In this document: piece after piece, positions 8,774-11,009 of the stretch | How positions within the stretch are numbered: position 1 is the first letter of the stretch | Layout of the letters: each line of letters begins with the position of its first letter | From: Chloromonas sp. AAM2 | Lineage: Eukaryota; Chlorophyta; Chlorophyceae; Chlamydomonadales; Chlamydomonadaceae | Reading direction: 5' to 3' | DNA: 11,009 bases | NCBI GenBank assembly: GCA_004335635.1 | Contig: QAXH01006131.1 | Location: 15,701 to 26,709, forward strand | Made by a program: the position numbers and the translations under genes | The notes under the pieces: model-generated | Told to the model about the DNA's origin: nothing | What the model saw: only the letters and a program-made list of their open reading frames with translations | Database searches by the model: none

Positions 8774-9202
8774 TTTGTGAACGACTAGCTTACATGTGGC
8801 AGGGGCAAGGTTACAGGTCTGCAGATCATGCTGTCCATCGTAACTGCCATACAGCCGCTGTCGTGCGTACCTTAGTGACCAACAGTGGTACACACGGGTG
8901 AAATGCCACATGGGTCGCACAAGAAGCGACAGCATTGTCTGAGCTGAGGGCTAAGGGCGCTCCATCTATCGCCTGTAGTGCGTCAGCTTGTGTGAAGCCC
9001 ATAAACAGCTGCAGTCCACATGCATGACAACACTTGCCATGCAGGGAAGTAGCAGGCAGAGGCCCTTCTGGCACGCAGAGCAGATATACCTAGATATGCA
9101 CAAAACAATTGCATGCCTGGCGTGGGCATTTGTTGTGCGACCACTTGCACCAGACCATCGTCGATCGCACCCCATGCCGGGTTGCTCTTGCAATTTTCAC
9201 AG

Positions 9203-10828
9203 CGATAACGAGAAGGCTTCCATAAGAGTAGCGCCAGAGTATCTCACCGCACAGTTGTCTGCAACACGACTCAGGATTGAGCACGGGGGCACGGCCGCGT
9301 TGGTGCTGAAGATATCACCGAATCACACCTTGGGTGGGGACAAGGTCCGGCTCACGGCAAACGACCACATCACGTTCAATTGTTATTAGCTTTTTGTTTA
9401 TTCGCGCCTACGGCTGCGCAGAATCCTTCTGCTTCTGCTGTCGCAATGGTCGCGAAACCGGCAAGAGACCTAAGCAATGCTCACCTCGGTCATGATGACC
9501 ATACGCAACTGCATATAGATCAAAGCGGATACGATGGGTGAGCGGCTTCAGTGATTTTTTGCCATCGGCCTTCCATGCATGTTGCAAGCAAAAACGCAAG
9601 CCGAGAATTTAAGCCTGGTTCAGGCCCGCTGCACCCACCGCAAGACCCATAGAGCTGCTCCTTGCCCAAACAGTCTCGCGTTTTTTATCGGGGGGCTCAA
9701 CAGCGACTCGGTACACCACTCGGTAGCTCAAGCGCAGGCGAGCCATTTGCTGGGCTGGGCCCGGATGTGCAGCCTAACAAGATACGCCCACAATTACTTT
9801 GCATGTAATAGACTGTTTGGTGATTTGCATCGCTGTTCGCAGGCGCCACAGTCCGGACATGATGTTTAGCCCCAGGCGTCACACCGACTGCTTCATCATC
9901 CAGCCATGCGTAAGCTCCAAAGGCAGCCACGAAGCAGCGCCAATCAGGTGAGATAGGCGTTCAAGCAAAGCTACCAAAGCGCCCTTGTGCAGCTGAGCGG
10001 CACCAGACTAGCTGTGTGCAAGCTTCAAGTGAGCATGCATTCATGATGAACCGTCAGAGACTATGAACATGAGAATAGTGTCTGATTTCAGCACACATGC
10101 ATAACCACAACCATTGAGAGTCCTGTCTGATTTGCCTTTGCAGGAAGAATGGCATCTCTTGCCCAGGGCTCGAGTACTACAGGGCGCCATCAACACGACA
10201 TGAGCAGCCACGGGCGCCAAGCAAGAGAGGCGATGCATGTGCCAGACACCACGACCTTCATGCAACACTCAAACGCGTCATGCAAGCAGAGCTGGCGCCT
10301 GTCCTTCAGGTAAGCCATTGAGTGTGGCACAGGGTAGCCAGTCCCAAGCCGTGCTTTGTGTGCCTGTCAGATAGTTACATGCAGGGTGAGGGTGGAGTCG
10401 ACCCAGCAATTATGCATGACATCAAACCAAACAAACTCTGCATGGGCTTGCATGGGCTTGCACGAGCTTGCATGGCTTTTGCACTGGCATGATATATATT
10501 CATGGCTTGTACACTGGCATGATATATATTGCATGGCTTGTACACTGGCATGCTACATATTCGCATGAGCCAAACAATCCTTGTCTTTGCTGGCAAGCCA
10601 GAGCGTGCTGGTGTGTACACCCTTCACGTCCGCCATGTGCATGACATGTGCACTCAGGTCCTCCAACTGCTGACGAACGGACTTGACACCTTGCATAAAA
10701 ACCATCAACTGTTGATGGAGCAATCGGAGCGCACAAATAACATGGAGAGCAACATGGAGAGCAACGTAGTTCGCATCGTACAGAGGCTGCCCAGTCTCAT
10801 TGGCTCTCAAGAGATAATGCAGCCAAAG
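9203..10828 (+). CDS. Unrecognised multi-exon gene with a coiled-coil-like segment (partial model)
   Basis: Six open segments chain together through GT-AG introns with matching phases: 9203-9344, 9422-9537, 9624-9710, 9843-9947, 10144-10309 and 10658-10828. They encode about 262 residues. I know no family for it. Visible stretches are RVAPEYLTAQLSATRLRIEH in the first, RDLSNAHLGHDDHTQL in the second, RPIELLLAQTVSRFLSGG in the third, and a basic His/Arg-rich segment leading to LKRVMQAELAPVLQ in the fifth. The last is helical, with VLQLLTNGLDTLHKNHQLLM then a four-residue in-frame duplication (NMESNMESN). A 5' extension to 8506 and a terminal exon at 10967-10999 (TAG) also fit the phases. Acceptors at 9202, 10143 and 10657 and donors at 10310 and 10829 are good; the donor after 9344 (GTCCGG) is weak. 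Antisense open frames overlap the last exon, so the strand is likely but unproven. Confidence 0.42.
10440..10561. repeat. Nested tandem repeats: 10-bp units followed by three 31-bp units
   Basis: GCATGGGCTT-type units of ten bases (10440-10469) run into three imperfect 30-31-base units at 10470-10500, 10501-10530 and 10531-10561. The larger units share the core GCATGGCTTGTACACTGGCA and end in an AT-rich TGATATATATT. They lie in the proposed intron 10310-10657. Confidence 0.9.
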
Positions 10829-10966
10829 GTATGTGGACCTGCTGAGTTTTGCATTCCCTGGAATCGTTTGACATATGTTGATTTGATGGGCCTTGCCTGC
10901 CCTGGAATTGGCCAAACGAGTATGGTGAAGACTTCACAGAAGACCGGCCACGCCCACAAACTTCAG

Positions 10967-10999
10967 GGCAGTGCAATACCACTCAACTTGCCAAGCTAG
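10967..10999 (+). CDS. Possible terminal exon of the unrecognised gene
   Basis: An AG at 10965-10966 is followed in phase 0 by ten codons (GSAIPLNLPS) and a TAG stop. This fits the phase-0 donor after 10828. The exon is very short, and the window ends ten bases later, so the gene could equally continue through another acceptor beyond the edge. Confidence 0.2.
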   Translation, partial: GSAIPLNLPS

Positions 11000-11009
11000 G
11001 TGCACATGT

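Noticed and set aside
8624..8935. Open frames on both strands around 8.6-8.9 kb
   Set aside because: They are long because the inverted repeat gives similar translations on both strands, and no family motif is present.
9711..9750. A GGTAGCTCAA-type string reminiscent of a tRNA D-arm
   Set aside because: No acceptor stem, anticodon arm or T-arm can be folded around it.
10553..10915. A 120-codon open frame on the minus strand
   Set aside because: It is antisense to the proposed exon 10658-10828. The plus-strand reading has clean AG and GT borders and fits neighbouring exons by phase, while this one does not link to anything. Not fully excluded.

Overview
The window looks like nuclear DNA of a green alga, most likely a chlorophyte of the Chlamydomonadales type. 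Four things point that way: short exons broken by many GT-AG introns of 150-640 bases; a nuclear-coded, plastid-targeted indole-3-glycerol phosphate synthase; a eukaryotic-type phenylalanyl-tRNA synthetase beta chain; and TGTAA, the usual chlorophyte polyadenylation signal, shortly after the first gene. Introns and spacers are full of small tandem repeats. The exact species cannot be read from the sequence.

Layout. (1) Plus strand, 66-2417: the last five exons of the cytosolic phenylalanyl-tRNA synthetase beta subunit; the 5' part lies outside the window. (2) 2418-3422: convergent spacer with the two 3' ends, TGTAA signals on both strands and a perfect 64-bp tandem duplication. (3) Minus strand, 7368-3423: a complete eight-exon gene for plastid indole-3-glycerol phosphate synthase (tryptophan pathway), 356 codons by my splice model, with all expected catalytic residues. 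Its introns carry a 21-bp minisatellite, an 11-bp triplet repeat and CA/GACA-rich tracts. (4) 7369-8505: leader and upstream region of that gene, followed by orphan coding-like pieces, one of which resembles the C-terminal end of phage-type DNA cytosine methyltransferases. (5) Plus strand, about 8506-10999: a chain of exon-like open segments whose reading phases match across GT-AG introns, probably part of an unrecognised gene. One of its introns holds a long inverted repeat, another a 31-bp repeat.

The two recognised genes are housekeeping genes (cytosolic translation and plastid tryptophan synthesis) and share no pathway; they are merely convergent neighbours. The least explained part is 7.6-11.0 kb. 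Gene models were assembled by eye from splice sites, phase and family resemblance, so exon edges marked as uncertain should be checked against transcripts.
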